Below are positions 26,881 to 35,205 of a stretch of 64,000 bases of DNA, piece by piece (positions within the stretch are counted from its first letter, which is position 1; the number at the start of each line of letters is the position of its first letter). The notes below the pieces were generated by a model. That model saw only the letters and a program-made list of their open reading frames with translations. It was not told the origin of the DNA and did no database searches. Origin of the DNA: CAYXLI01 sp964464925 (GTDB lineage Bacteria > Acidobacteriota > Terriglobia > Bryobacterales > Bryobacteraceae); assembly GCA_964464925.1 (NCBI GenBank), contig CAYXLI010000002.1, positions 124,001-188,000 on the forward strand, given 5' to 3'. A program made the position numbers and the translations under genes.

Positions 26881-29389
26881 CGAGTTCCTTCTTTAGAGGC
26901 TTCAGATCCGGCATCAATCGCACTCCTTCTTCCAGCGTTCTGCGAGCCTCATCGTATTGGCCGTCCGCAACCAGAGCGGAGGCAAGGCTGCGGCGCGCGG
27001 CAACGAAGTTCGGCTCGGCCTGTAGCACAATGGCCCAATTCCTGATCGCATCGTTCAGCTTTCCCGCTTTTGACTGGAGCAGCGCAAGATTATGGCGAGC
27101 CGGCGTGTAGTCCGGATCATTGCCGTTCGCAAGTGCTCGCTCAAACCATTTACGTGCCTGCCGACGCCGCCCGTCCGCCATCTCAAGAGTTCCAAGTGCG
27201 TTGTATGCCGCTGCGCGTTCCGTAAACTGGAGCGGCTTATTCGACAAAGTGTCGCGGTATTCTTTCGCGATGCGATCGGACTGCCGGAAGCACTGCTCCG
27301 CATCGGCTCGCATGTTCAGCTTCTGGTAAAGAAGCCCCAGGTTGTAGACCAGGTAACTTGAATCCGGGCGGATCCGGATCGCGGCTTTGTAAACCTCGAT
27401 CGCGCGATCGTAGTCTCCATGCTGCGCGTACGTAAGGGCCAGGTTGTGTCTCGCGTACGGCCACATCGGTGCTAACCGGACGGCGTCGAGAAACGCGGCC
27501 TCGGCCCGCGGAAAATAGTCGCTCGCCTTTGCGCCTTCTCCCGGCGCCAGCTTTCCAATAGATTCCAGATAGCCGATTCCGAGCCCGTTGTATGCATAAG
27601 CCCGCTGCGAGTCCAGACGAATCGCGCGTTCCAGCAGTGGCACGGCCTGTTCAAGGTTGCCGTCAAACAGCAGCGCGCGCCCGTTGCAGAACAGCATTCG
27701 CGCCTCATGGTACGGCGCTTTTGTTTGCAACCAGAGCTCTTCGAAATATCTGCCGCACTTGCTGAACTCGTCTTTCTTCTGCGGAATCTGATCACCCCGA
27801 AGGTACTTGAACAGGATCTTGTTGCCCTGTTCCTCCAGTGCGATTCGTCGTTCCGGGCCGGACAGATTCGCCGGTGGCTCCTGAATCACAAGATTCGGCA
27901 GCGTCACCGACCGCGCCTTGCGGTCATCGCTCTTGGAAAACTGCAAGCCTTCTTTCGGCTCCGGCAACAGCGTAGGTGTATAGGTCTTCTCAGGATGATC
28001 CACCACGGGAATCTTACTTACCGGATCGAGTGACGGCGTTTGCTGTTTGGTCGCGCTGAAAACCCGCTGATGCAGATAGTCGAACAGTGTATTTGCGGAG
28101 ATGGCCGCCGTCTGACTTTCGGCCGCATCTCCAGCGAGTCCCTTCAGCAGGTAATACGTGAACACGCCGTGCTTCAATTTGTCGCTCTCAAACGCGACTT
28201 CTAAATACTTCTCCTTGTCTTCGGCATGGGAACTTGCGGTGAACACCACAAGCGTTCCCGCTGATCCCGGGAAGTCGGCGAACACGCCCCTGGCGAAACG
28301 CCGCACTTCCGTACGCAGTTGGTTCACTACTGCGGAATGGCAAAAATCCAGAAAGACGAGGACCCGCTCATACCGGTGCGAGAACTCGATCAGGGAGCGT
28401 GCCAAATCGCTCAGAGGATAGCCCTGCATCGATGCATCATCGATGCTGCTGTCGCTCAGTAACAGGAAGCCGTCGTCCGGGGCGCGGTCCGGATCGCGGA
28501 CAAATCCATGAGTAGCCATGAACAGGATCAGGGTGTTACTCGATCCGCTCTGCTCGCGTGCGAACTCCTGCAGGCAATAGCGGAACTGTGGCAGGGACGC
28601 GCGCCTCGTCAGCAGGCAAGGCGTGCCGCCGGGGTCGCCCATCCGCCCGGATTGAATCAGGCTCCACATTTCCTTTGCGTCGCTCTCCGGAAAAAGCAAC
28701 GGCCGGATCTTCGTGTCGAGAAACTCCGATACACCCACCACCACAGCGGCCGTTTTCGCCGGACCGGCCTGGAGTTTCGGATCCACTATACGCATCCGCA
28801 AATCCTGGAGGACACCGCTCACCCACGTAGCATCGGGATACTGCAGCAGCAACGCCGTGTACTCCAGCATCGCCTCCGCGTATTTCCGCTCGGTCTCGAG
28901 GGCCGCCGCGCGCGTTATCAGTTGTGTCAACCCGCCTTCGGCCGGGCCCGGATTACCTGAAAGCGGCTCGGCACTTAATAACGCGCTCAAATCCAAATCG
29001 GGAAATTTGCACGCGAAATCGAGCGTAGCGGAACGGACCGGCACTACCTTGTTCAGTAAGAGAACCGAATCCGCACCCGCCTGACTGGCCGCGTAAGCGT
29101 TGATGCTTCCTTTTCCGTCAATCGGGCAGAAAAGTAAGTCCAGTCCGTCATTGCCTGGTTTGTCCGGCACTGCCCGCAGTTTGACTGTTGTGTCCGCAAA
29201 AACGGCCGCGCCCGCATGCGCCGCCAGTGATGTCTTGGCGCCGGCATATTGGATTTCCGCAATGCCCGTCGACCCAGTCACGAATGCGACCGGGCGCACC
29301 GTTCTTCCTGACTTCGGCGCCGGCTGCGCACGAATTGAGCAGGCGCCGGAAAGGAGGGCGGCATAGCTCAGTACGAGCGCTACGCGCAT
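26852..29389 (-). CDS. Caspase-like (peptidase C14 fold) lipoprotein with C-terminal TPR repeats
   Basis: The 845-residue protein begins MRVALVLSYAALLSGAC, a signal peptide with a lipobox-like SGAC, so it is probably lipid-anchored outside the cytoplasm. Residues about 30-140 form an N-terminal domain of unknown type. Residues about 213-455 are caspase-like: strands TAAVVVGVSEF and TLILFMATHGFV give catalytic His294, and RVLVFLDFCHSAV gives Cys350. Residues about 560-845 contain several TPRs (for example AYAYNGLGIGYLESIGKLAP, WPYARHNLALTYAQHGDYDR and PDSSYLVYNLGLLYQKLNMR). ATG 29389 is preferred to an upstream in-frame start because it heads the signal peptide. Substrates are unknown; TPRs suggest protein partners. 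Confidence 0.85.
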   Translation of the reverse strand: MRVALVLSYAALLSGACSIRAQPAPKSGRTVRPVAFVTGSTGIAEIQYAGAKTSLAAHAGAAVFADTTVKLRAVPDKPGNDGLDLLFCPIDGKGSINAYAASQAGADSVLLLNKVVPVRSATLDFACKFPDLDLSALLSAEPLSGNPGPAEGGLTQLITRAAALETERKYAEAMLEYTALLLQYPDATWVSGVLQDLRMRIVDPKLQAGPAKTAAVVVGVSEFLDTKIRPLLFPESDAKEMWSLIQSGRMGDPGGTPCLLTRRASLPQFRYCLQEFAREQSGSSNTLILFMATHGFVRDPDRAPDDGFLLLSDSSIDDASMQGYPLSDLARSLIEFSHRYERVLVFLDFCHSAVVNQLRTEVRRFARGVFADFPGSAGTLVVFTASSHAEDKEKYLEVAFESDKLKHGVFTYYLLKGLAGDAAESQTAAISANTLFDYLHQRVFSATKQQTPSLDPVSKIPVVDHPEKTYTPTLLPEPKEGLQFSKSDDRKARSVTLPNLVIQEPPANLSGPERRIALEEQGNKILFKYLRGDQIPQKKDEFSKCGRYFEELWLQTKAPYHEARMLFCNGRALLFDGNLEQAVPLLERAIRLDSQRAYAYNGLGIGYLESIGKLAPGEGAKASDYFPRAEAAFLDAVRLAPMWPYARHNLALTYAQHGDYDRAIEVYKAAIRIRPDSSYLVYNLGLLYQKLNMRADAEQCFRQSDRIAKEYRDTLSNKPLQFTERAAAYNALGTLEMADGRRRQARKWFERALANGNDPDYTPARHNLALLQSKAGKLNDAIRNWAIVLQAEPNFVAARRSLASALVADGQYDEARRTLEEGVRLMPDLKPLKKELDEVVRMQMR

Positions 29390-29410
29390 GGCTCTTACAA
29401 ATCCCGCCAC

Positions 29411-29434
29411 ATTATACAGCTTTTTATGTATAAT
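29411..29434. promoter_or_regulatory. Palindromic divergent promoter between caspase-TPR and DUF900 hydrolase genes
   Basis: ATTATACA at 29411-29418 and TGTATAAT at 29427-29434 are perfect inverted repeats with an 8-nt spacer. Each arm contains a perfect TATAAT: 29429-29434 reading right, and 29411-29416 reading left. The right-hand -10 ends 7 bp before the hydrolase ATG, so that message would be nearly leaderless; the left-hand one leaves about a 14-nt leader for the caspase gene. No strong -35 elements are visible. The symmetry could also be an operator. Confidence 0.6.
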
Positions 29435-29441
29435 CCACCCC

Positions 29442-30809
29442 ATGAAGAGCGGGCTGCGGTTCGTCTTATTGCTTGTTCTTTCTTGTGCCGCGGCGGCTCA
29501 GCAGCCGCCCTCCCCGCCCCGAATGCTTCTCACGCTCCAGGTTGCGGGGGGCACACGAGCGTCCACACCATTGCTCACGTTAGTTGCGGGCCAGACCGTT
29601 CAGATCGAATCGGCAACCCCGCAGTTGTTCACGATTTTCATCCACTCGGAAGAGGGAGCACTCGTTGACAAGCTCGATCGGCCCGGCACGTGGGCAGCGC
29701 CGGATAACGGTCTGTTCTACTTCGTCGCCTTGAATACCGGTGCCGATGACGCATCCGTCAAATTCACAGAAATGGAACCACCCCAGCAGGGAAGGCCAGC
29801 CGCGCCGGCAAAGAAAACCATAACCGTCCGGATTTTTTTCGCCACGGACCGGAAGCCCACTTCGAGGACCAACGTCGAGCGCTATTTCGCAAATATGCCG
29901 GATCCCCAGGAGGCTCTCAGCTACGGATACGCCGACGTCTCCATTCCGAGTGATCACAGAATCGGAGAGTTGGAAGATTCTTTGGTTCGAAAGCTTGGAT
30001 TTGCCGACAGCAAAACGGTTCAACTGGAATCCTGCCAGCCGCTATATAAGGACGCATTCTTTCAGAGCCTGGCGGAGCAGATCAGCAGGCCCGAAAGAGC
30101 GCAGGTGCTCGTATTTGTTCACGGCTTTAACGTGAGTTTCGAAGATGCGGCGCGCCGTCTGGGGCAAGTGGTGTACGACCTGGCATTTCCCGGTCCTGCT
30201 GTCCTATTCAGTTGGGCATCGCGCAGTGAGGTCCTCAGCTATCGGGTAGACAGGCAGCAAGCTCCCAAAAGTGGCGAGCACGTGGCGGCTTTCTTTAAAG
30301 ACCTGTTTCAGACGACGAAGTCTGTACCCGTCCATATCTTGGCGCATAGCATGGGCAACGCGGTGCTCGGAGCCGCGCTTCAGAAATTGGAGAAGGACGG
30401 AACGGGGGTGCCGCAATTTTCGGAGATGATGTTGATGGCACCGGATCTCGACTACACCGGATTCTTCCAGCGCGCAACTGCATGGCGCCGTTTCGCGCGG
30501 CGCATCACGCTCTATGCCTCCAGCAACGACTGGGCGCTGTTGATTTCGTCATGGGTCAACGGCAAGCCGCGCGCCGGCCGACCTACCCCGGACGCTAGAA
30601 TCATACCCGGTGTCGACCTCGTCGACGTATCCAGGGGGGGACCCAAACAGGAGTTGAGCGGATTCGGTCTCAACCATTCGTATTTCGGGGATAGCCGCAC
30701 GATTCTGTCAGACCTGTTCCATGTCATCCGCGGCGATCCGCCGAACGGCCGGTTCGGATTGTCCGGGGTGTCCAATAATGACGGCAGCTATCTCCAGATC
30801 AGGCCGTAA
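29442..30809 (+). CDS. Exported DUF900-type alpha/beta hydrolase
   Basis: The 455-residue protein has a signal peptide (MKSGLRFVLLLVLSCAAAAQ), a beta-rich domain (residues about 28-115) and an alpha/beta hydrolase domain. The latter opens ITVRIFFATDRKP, typical of DUF900 esterases. It carries an oxyanion loop in VFVHGFN (225-231), nucleophile Ser303 in LAHSMGN, likely acid Asp335 in APDLDY and a late His in GLNHSYFGD. It should act as a periplasmic or surface esterase/lipase-like enzyme; the substrate is unknown. ATG 29442 heads the signal peptide. It is divergent from, and shares a palindromic promoter with, the caspase-TPR gene. Confidence 0.85.
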   Translation: MKSGLRFVLLLVLSCAAAAQQPPSPPRMLLTLQVAGGTRASTPLLTLVAGQTVQIESATPQLFTIFIHSEEGALVDKLDRPGTWAAPDNGLFYFVALNTGADDASVKFTEMEPPQQGRPAAPAKKTITVRIFFATDRKPTSRTNVERYFANMPDPQEALSYGYADVSIPSDHRIGELEDSLVRKLGFADSKTVQLESCQPLYKDAFFQSLAEQISRPERAQVLVFVHGFNVSFEDAARRLGQVVYDLAFPGPAVLFSWASRSEVLSYRVDRQQAPKSGEHVAAFFKDLFQTTKSVPVHILAHSMGNAVLGAALQKLEKDGTGVPQFSEMMLMAPDLDYTGFFQRATAWRRFARRITLYASSNDWALLISSWVNGKPRAGRPTPDARIIPGVDLVDVSRGGPKQELSGFGLNHSYFGDSRTILSDLFHVIRGDPPNGRFGLSGVSNNDGSYLQIRP

Positions 30810-30830
30810 TTGTTCGTAAGCGCACTCCCG

Positions 30831-30842
30831 GCTTAGCTAAGC
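30831..30842. repeat. Perfect 12-bp palindrome
   Basis: GCTTAGCTAAGC lies 21 bp after the hydrolase stop and 79 bp before the next ATG. It has no loop and no T tract, so it is not a convincing terminator; it could be a protein-binding site for the gene downstream. Confidence 0.3.
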
Positions 30843-30884
30843 GATTAATCAACGTTTAGGGCTGGTAATTCAACTTGTGTTCCC

Positions 30885-30891
30885 CTATACT
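30885..30891 (+). promoter_or_regulatory. Possible -10 element before the phospholipase D-like gene
   Basis: TATACT at 30886-30891 lies 30 bp before the ATG at 30922 and would give a leader of about 25 nt. It also argues against the in-frame GTG at 30877, which would then lie upstream of the transcript start. A -35 element is not clear. Confidence 0.35.
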
Positions 30892-30921
30892 GCCACCACG
30901 AAGAAACGGATAAGCCCTTAT

Positions 30922-32685
30922 ATGAAACCCCATCAATCTCACGCACGTTCTTCTTCTGCAACAGGTACCGCCTCGGCAGTCGCACGCGCCAAAGTACCTG
31001 CCGCACCTGCACCAGCCGTTCACGCGTTTGCTGCTTCTGGCGGTCTCAGAGTCAAAGCATATCGCGGTGATAGTTCAGTACTTCTCGCGTTCGATCTGGA
31101 CGAGAACCGCACCGCCGGCCTTGCCGGTTTTGCCGTCAAATGCACCCGGCCCACCGGCGAAAGCTTCTTTCTCAAGAACCGGCTCAGCTTCGACAGTGCC
31201 ATCACCAGTGCAACCACACCGGCCGCAGGGCAGGAACTCCTCACCACCACCGACAAAGCTCCCTACCAGAAGTTCCGTTGGATCGATTTCACCTCGGCCG
31301 CGGGACCGGGCCGTTATACCTATGAAGTGAGCGCGATGTACTTCAATGGAGCCAATCTGGAGGCGCGCGCTACGGTCTCCCTCCCGCTGGATCTCGGCCC
31401 ATACCAATCGGGCGATTTGGCTGTCGGTTTCACCCGCGGATTCCTCTCGTCCCAGGCGTACGTTGACAAGTTCAGCAACAAAGACATCCGTCCTTCGCCG
31501 AAGTCAATCGACTATGACACCAAACCCTTCGAAGATCAGTATGCGTGGCTTGGCTTCCATGCCCGCACCCTGGTGTTCGATTTCCTTTGGGACGCTCTCC
31601 AGGACACCGGCAGCACGCTCGATGTCTTCGCTTACGATCTGGATGAGCCCGATGTAATCCGGTTGCTTGCGCAATTCAAACATCGGCTTCGCATTTTCCT
31701 GGACGATGCCTCTCTTCACACCAAGCCCGGAGCAATGGAAATTCTGGCAAAGCAGGCCCTGATCGCCTCAGCCGGAGCCGCCAACGTCAAGACCGGCCAT
31801 TTTCAACGGTTTGCCCACAACAAAGTCTTCATCAAGAAGGATAAAAATGGGGAGGCCGTTCGGGTACTCACTGGTTCGGCCAACTTTTCGGTGCGCGGAT
31901 TATATGTCCAGGCAAATAACGTGCTCGTCTTCGATGATCCGGCTACGGCCGCCCACTACGAAGAAGCGTTCGAGCAGACATTCCAGGATATGAGTCACTT
32001 CAAAACTTCTGAAATTGCCGAGGGGTGGCTCGATATGCCGGCGAATCCCGCCCTTCCCCCTTTCTCGGTGGCCTTCTCGCCTCACACCAGCGCTGAGGTG
32101 TCGCTGGGCCGCGTGGCGGATGCGATCAAGAACGCGAAAAGCTCCGTGTTGTTTGCCATCATGGACGTGACTGGCGGAGGCGATGTGTTAGCCGCAATCA
32201 GCGGTCTCACCGCGAACCGCCCCGGCGTCTACTCGTATGGAGTAACTCAGACGAAGGCGGGAACAGCGCTGTTCAAACCAGGTTCTCCCAACGGAGTCCT
32301 CACCTCGTTCGCGTTCCTCAGCGCCCACGTGCCCGCACCCTTTAACAAGGAAGTCAGCGGTGGGGCCGGCCAGGTGATTCATGACAAATTTATCGTGATC
32401 GACTTCGACACCGATTCGCCCATTGTCTACACTGGCTCATCCAATCTCGCGGCAGGCGGCGAGCAGGCAAACGGAGACAATCTTCTGGAAATTCGCGATC
32501 CAGCGGTAGCGTCCATTTTCGCGGTGCAGGCAATGGGGCTCGTCGATCATTTTCATTTCCGCGTCGCCATGCAGGAGGCGACGGACGACAAGCCGCTGTC
32601 ACTCGCAAAGTCCGACTGGTGGAAACCGTACTACACCGCTGGCGATATCAAGATGCGCGAGCGGCAATTACTCGCTCACATCTGA
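30922..32685 (+). CDS. Phospholipase D-like protein with N-terminal fibronectin-III-like domain
   Basis: This 587-residue protein has two PLD repeats. The second has a canonical HxKx4D motif, HDKFIVID at 487-494, followed by GSSNLAAGGEQ. The first reads HNKVFIKKD at 299-307, with five residues between Lys and Asp instead of four, followed by GSANFS. One active-site half may thus be altered. Residues about 40-155 look like a fibronectin type III-type domain (LRVKAYRGDSSVLLAFDLDE). No signal peptide is visible; the N-terminus is Ser/Ala-rich. Activity could be phosphodiesterase, nuclease or none. It follows the DUF900 hydrolase gene on the same strand after 112 bp. Confidence 0.82.
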   Translation: MKPHQSHARSSSATGTASAVARAKVPAAPAPAVHAFAASGGLRVKAYRGDSSVLLAFDLDENRTAGLAGFAVKCTRPTGESFFLKNRLSFDSAITSATTPAAGQELLTTTDKAPYQKFRWIDFTSAAGPGRYTYEVSAMYFNGANLEARATVSLPLDLGPYQSGDLAVGFTRGFLSSQAYVDKFSNKDIRPSPKSIDYDTKPFEDQYAWLGFHARTLVFDFLWDALQDTGSTLDVFAYDLDEPDVIRLLAQFKHRLRIFLDDASLHTKPGAMEILAKQALIASAGAANVKTGHFQRFAHNKVFIKKDKNGEAVRVLTGSANFSVRGLYVQANNVLVFDDPATAAHYEEAFEQTFQDMSHFKTSEIAEGWLDMPANPALPPFSVAFSPHTSAEVSLGRVADAIKNAKSSVLFAIMDVTGGGDVLAAISGLTANRPGVYSYGVTQTKAGTALFKPGSPNGVLTSFAFLSAHVPAPFNKEVSGGAGQVIHDKFIVIDFDTDSPIVYTGSSNLAAGGEQANGDNLLEIRDPAVASIFAVQAMGLVDHFHFRVAMQEATDDKPLSLAKSDWWKPYYTAGDIKMRERQLLAHI

Positions 32686-32691
32686 ACATCT

Positions 32692-32719
32692 GTAGGGCGG
32701 CCGTCCCCTGCCGCCCTAC
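32692..32719. terminator. Hairpin between convergent genes, probable bidirectional terminator
   Basis: GTAGGGCGG (32692-32700) pairs perfectly with CCGCCCTAC (32711-32719) around a 10-nt loop. It sits between the stop of the phospholipase D-like gene and the end of the PilZ gene. There is no T tract on either side, so the termination role rests on position and strength. Confidence 0.55.
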
Positions 32720-32745
32720 TTCACGGTTCGATCGCGTGCTAAGAC

Positions 32746-33411
32746 CTATGCAGCCGCACGGTGATCCGCAAGGATCATCACCTGCCCACTCGCTTTTACG
32801 AAACGGAACGGCCACACTCTGTTGTCGGCCAACCGGAGGCTCAGACTTTTACCGATGAATGTGCCTCCGATCCATGGATCTCCATGGGTTCGAACCATTC
32901 CCATCACTACTTCCGTCGAAGTAGCCGTCCGCCCCCTTTGGCGCAGCGTGTACAGTTCGTAAACGCAGGAAATGGGCTCCGTAATACCGTCGCCATAGAT
33001 GGTACCCACGCCCGTAATCGGATCGGAAGCGGTAGCCGCCAAGCGCGTACGTCTCGCCGGCTGATCCTGGAAAGGGCTCAATCCGTTCGCCCTCCGGCTG
33101 GCACTCCGCTCGCGCCGCGACTTGACATTCATCCGGACCTGCAGGTTGGTGATCCTCAGTCCGGCGTCAAACTCGCCCGAGTCCTTGCCCCTGCAATTCC
33201 GTACCTCAGCAAAGATAAGACTTTCGCCCAGTCTGATCATCACCTCGGAACCTTCCGCAATTCGTCGGTGCATGTGAATCCGAAGCCCCGATCGGGATAC
33301 ATCAGAAACCCGGACTTTGAGTGTCCCCTTTATTGGAGGTCGAACAATCTGCATACTCCCAACCCCGTCGGTCTCAAACCGGGGTTCGCCCCGGCGGTCG
33401 TTTGTCTGCAT
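32746..33411 (-). CDS. PilZ-domain protein (c-di-GMP effector)
   Basis: This 221-residue protein starts with the PilZ signature: RR at 6-7 and an Arg at 11 in NDRRGEPRFETDG, then DVSRSGLRIHMHRR, matching the (D/N)xSxxG motif. These residues bind cyclic di-GMP. A second half (residues about 125-221) repeats a beta-barrel-like pattern (GVGTIYGDGITEPISCVYEL, WIGGTFIGKSLSLRLADNRV) but lacks the arginine motif. It is presumably cytoplasmic and may link c-di-GMP to motility or surface export, given the flagellar locus further on; this is inference. The ATG at 33411 has GAGG 7-8 nt upstream. Confidence 0.82.
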   Translation of the reverse strand: MQTNDRRGEPRFETDGVGSMQIVRPPIKGTLKVRVSDVSRSGLRIHMHRRIAEGSEVMIRLGESLIFAEVRNCRGKDSGEFDAGLRITNLQVRMNVKSRRERSASRRANGLSPFQDQPARRTRLAATASDPITGVGTIYGDGITEPISCVYELYTLRQRGRTATSTEVVMGMVRTHGDPWIGGTFIGKSLSLRLADNRVWPFRFVKASGQVMILADHRAAA

Positions 33412-34487
33412 TACTAAACCTCGTCAAATGAAGTGAATACGCCGCCGCATCCGAAAACAAAACACTGAAATAATCAGGAAGAAATCAGCGCGACAGGGTT
33501 TACGTTATCCTTTGTGAGCTTAGGACCGAAAGTGGACATTTGCAATGGTACCGGCGAACCATTTATCACTCCCCACATTTGCGCTCTCCAATGGTATTTC
33601 TTTAACATTTCGTTGCAAACTTAACTCCGCTCTAACCCGTGCTACTCCCTCCCGGCCCACTGAACTCCTCGCCATTTCGTCCTAGTCTAAAAACCTGTAA
33701 GTTATTTATCACCTTGTCGTTACTGGCATTTCTCCACAGCTCCTAACGGGATTTCCGCCTGAGACCCTCTTCATTGAGCGCAGATGCTCTCCAGCTCCCG
33801 CGCACTCTCGACGATTTGGTTTCGGGCTAGACTCGGCATACTGGATTCACAGGATCCTATACTTAAAGTACTGTATGAAAATGAGAATGTTCACCCCGAT
33901 GTACTCTGCTTTTTATTTTCAAATAAAATTGTTCTGAAACCGGAACAGAGCCGTTTCCATAACACTATGAAAACACAGCCCAGACCATCTAGAGTGCTCT
34001 AGACAGGTACGCTTACCTGTCTGGTACTACCAAAACCGGTACTATGCAGATAAATACTTAGTTCTAGTGGCAGAACGCTAGCCGAGTTCCACTTCAACCT
34101 CTTCGAAACAGGCGAGTTACTTACATTGTATGGATTTACACACTTCACTACTCTTGTCATTACCGTAGAGATACACCCACATTTGTGGTGATCGTATATA
34201 AACCTATGTACTAAATCGCTAAGTGACAATAAGGATTTGTCCTGGTACCGAGTGCGTGCTAGAGTACAGTTTCTGATCGAAGCTGCCTCTCCCGATCTCG
34301 AATCGATTCTTTTGGGTTTCGGAAGAGAGGAGCACGCAATTACCGGAGCAGTCGCGATCGCAAAACGTTTTTAATTTCTTCGAAATCAGGTTTCCGCGAG
34401 GAATACGGCCCTGGTTTCTGCTTATTTTTCAATAACTTAAGAGAGCGCAAACTGTTCAAAATATCTTGTCAGGTTTTCGGAGGCCTA
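33412..34487. other. 1.08-kb A+T-richer region without a convincing gene
   Basis: This stretch is visibly richer in A and T than the flanking genes and contains no reading frame with coding character. A 72-codon frame at 33784-34002 has no recognisable domain or ribosome site. The DNA holds short repeats: ACATTTGC at 33536 and 33575, CAATGGTA at 33543 and 33589, ATTTATCAC at 33561 and 33704. It also has a strong hairpin at 34001-34022. Candidate roles are long control regions for the PilZ and PEP-CTERM-like genes, an unrecognised RNA gene, or decayed foreign DNA. Confidence 0.5.
34001..34022. other. Strong 9-bp hairpin in the A+T-rich region
   Basis: AGACAGGTA (34001-34009) pairs perfectly with TACCTGTCT (34014-34022) around the tetraloop CGCT. 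It overlaps a second dyad, TCTAGAG (33988-33994) with CTCTAGA (33997-34003), so the two structures exclude each other. It could be part of a structured RNA or a binding site; the function is not known. Confidence 0.5.
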
Positions 34488-35174
34488 ATGAACCAACGCT
34501 GGATTTTAACTTTGATCGCGCCCCTGGCCCTTACCGCTTTGACGGTATCCGCAGCCGTGGTGGACATTCCTGTTCAGTCTGTAGTGATGCCCGTGGTGCC
34601 GCCGACATATTCGACCCAGCCGGTAGTCAGCAGCCAACAGACGGCGACGTTTACCGATACCGGGGCTCCTCTCTACCCACTACTCGGGACTGTCACGCAA
34701 TATGCGGCCCCGGGCACAGATTTATCATCTGGGACCGTCACGGCACCTGCCAGCCCGCTTCCCAGCCTGAATCAGCAGATCGTTGCCAGTTATTATTCAA
34801 CCCTTCAGAGCCAGCCCGTCAGCCTCTCCAACCCGGTTTCTTACGGCGCGTATGGCTACAGCTACGGCAACTACACGGCGCCCGTGGCCACCAATAGCAT
34901 GGTTGCCACCCCATCTCTTGTCGCGTTGACACCGGTAGTCAACACCGGACAGTCGTATCTCTGGATGCAGGTGGTGAATGTGAGCAGCGGGAGTACCTTA
35001 TCGCTCGGCTCTTTTGACGTCACTACAGCACCCGAGACCGGCACTATATTTATGCTCGCCTTCGGTCTGCTCGCTTTCGTGGTCATTGCCCGTCACAAGC
35101 AGGACCCTGCTGGCATAACCGCACGGACGGGTCGCGAATGGCTCTGGATTAAGCCGCAGCTTCCGCAGGACTAG
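34488..35174 (+). CDS. Exported PEP-CTERM-like surface protein
   Basis: The 228-residue protein has a signal peptide (WILTLIAPLALTALTVSAA) and a low-complexity Ser/Thr/Val/Pro/Tyr-rich body. Near the end is APETGTIFMLAFGLLAFVVI followed by ARHK. This is a short motif, a hydrophobic helix and basic residues, as in PEP-CTERM sorting signals cut by exosortase, though with PET in place of PEP. Unusually, about 24 residues follow the basic cluster. ATG 34488 has GGAGG at ideal spacing. No exosortase gene is in the window. It is 31 bp upstream of the AAA+ ATPase gene. Confidence 0.65.
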   Translation: MNQRWILTLIAPLALTALTVSAAVVDIPVQSVVMPVVPPTYSTQPVVSSQQTATFTDTGAPLYPLLGTVTQYAAPGTDLSSGTVTAPASPLPSLNQQIVASYYSTLQSQPVSLSNPVSYGAYGYSYGNYTAPVATNSMVATPSLVALTPVVNTGQSYLWMQVVNVSSGSTLSLGSFDVTTAPETGTIFMLAFGLLAFVVIARHKQDPAGITARTGREWLWIKPQLPQD

Positions 35175-35205
35175 TGATCGATTCGCAGGCACATTTGTTA
35201 TCGAT

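Noticed and set aside
33784..34002. 72-codon plus-strand frame in the A+T-rich region
   Set aside because: No ribosome site, no domain and no coding-like composition; ends within overlapping dyads. It is more likely non-coding.
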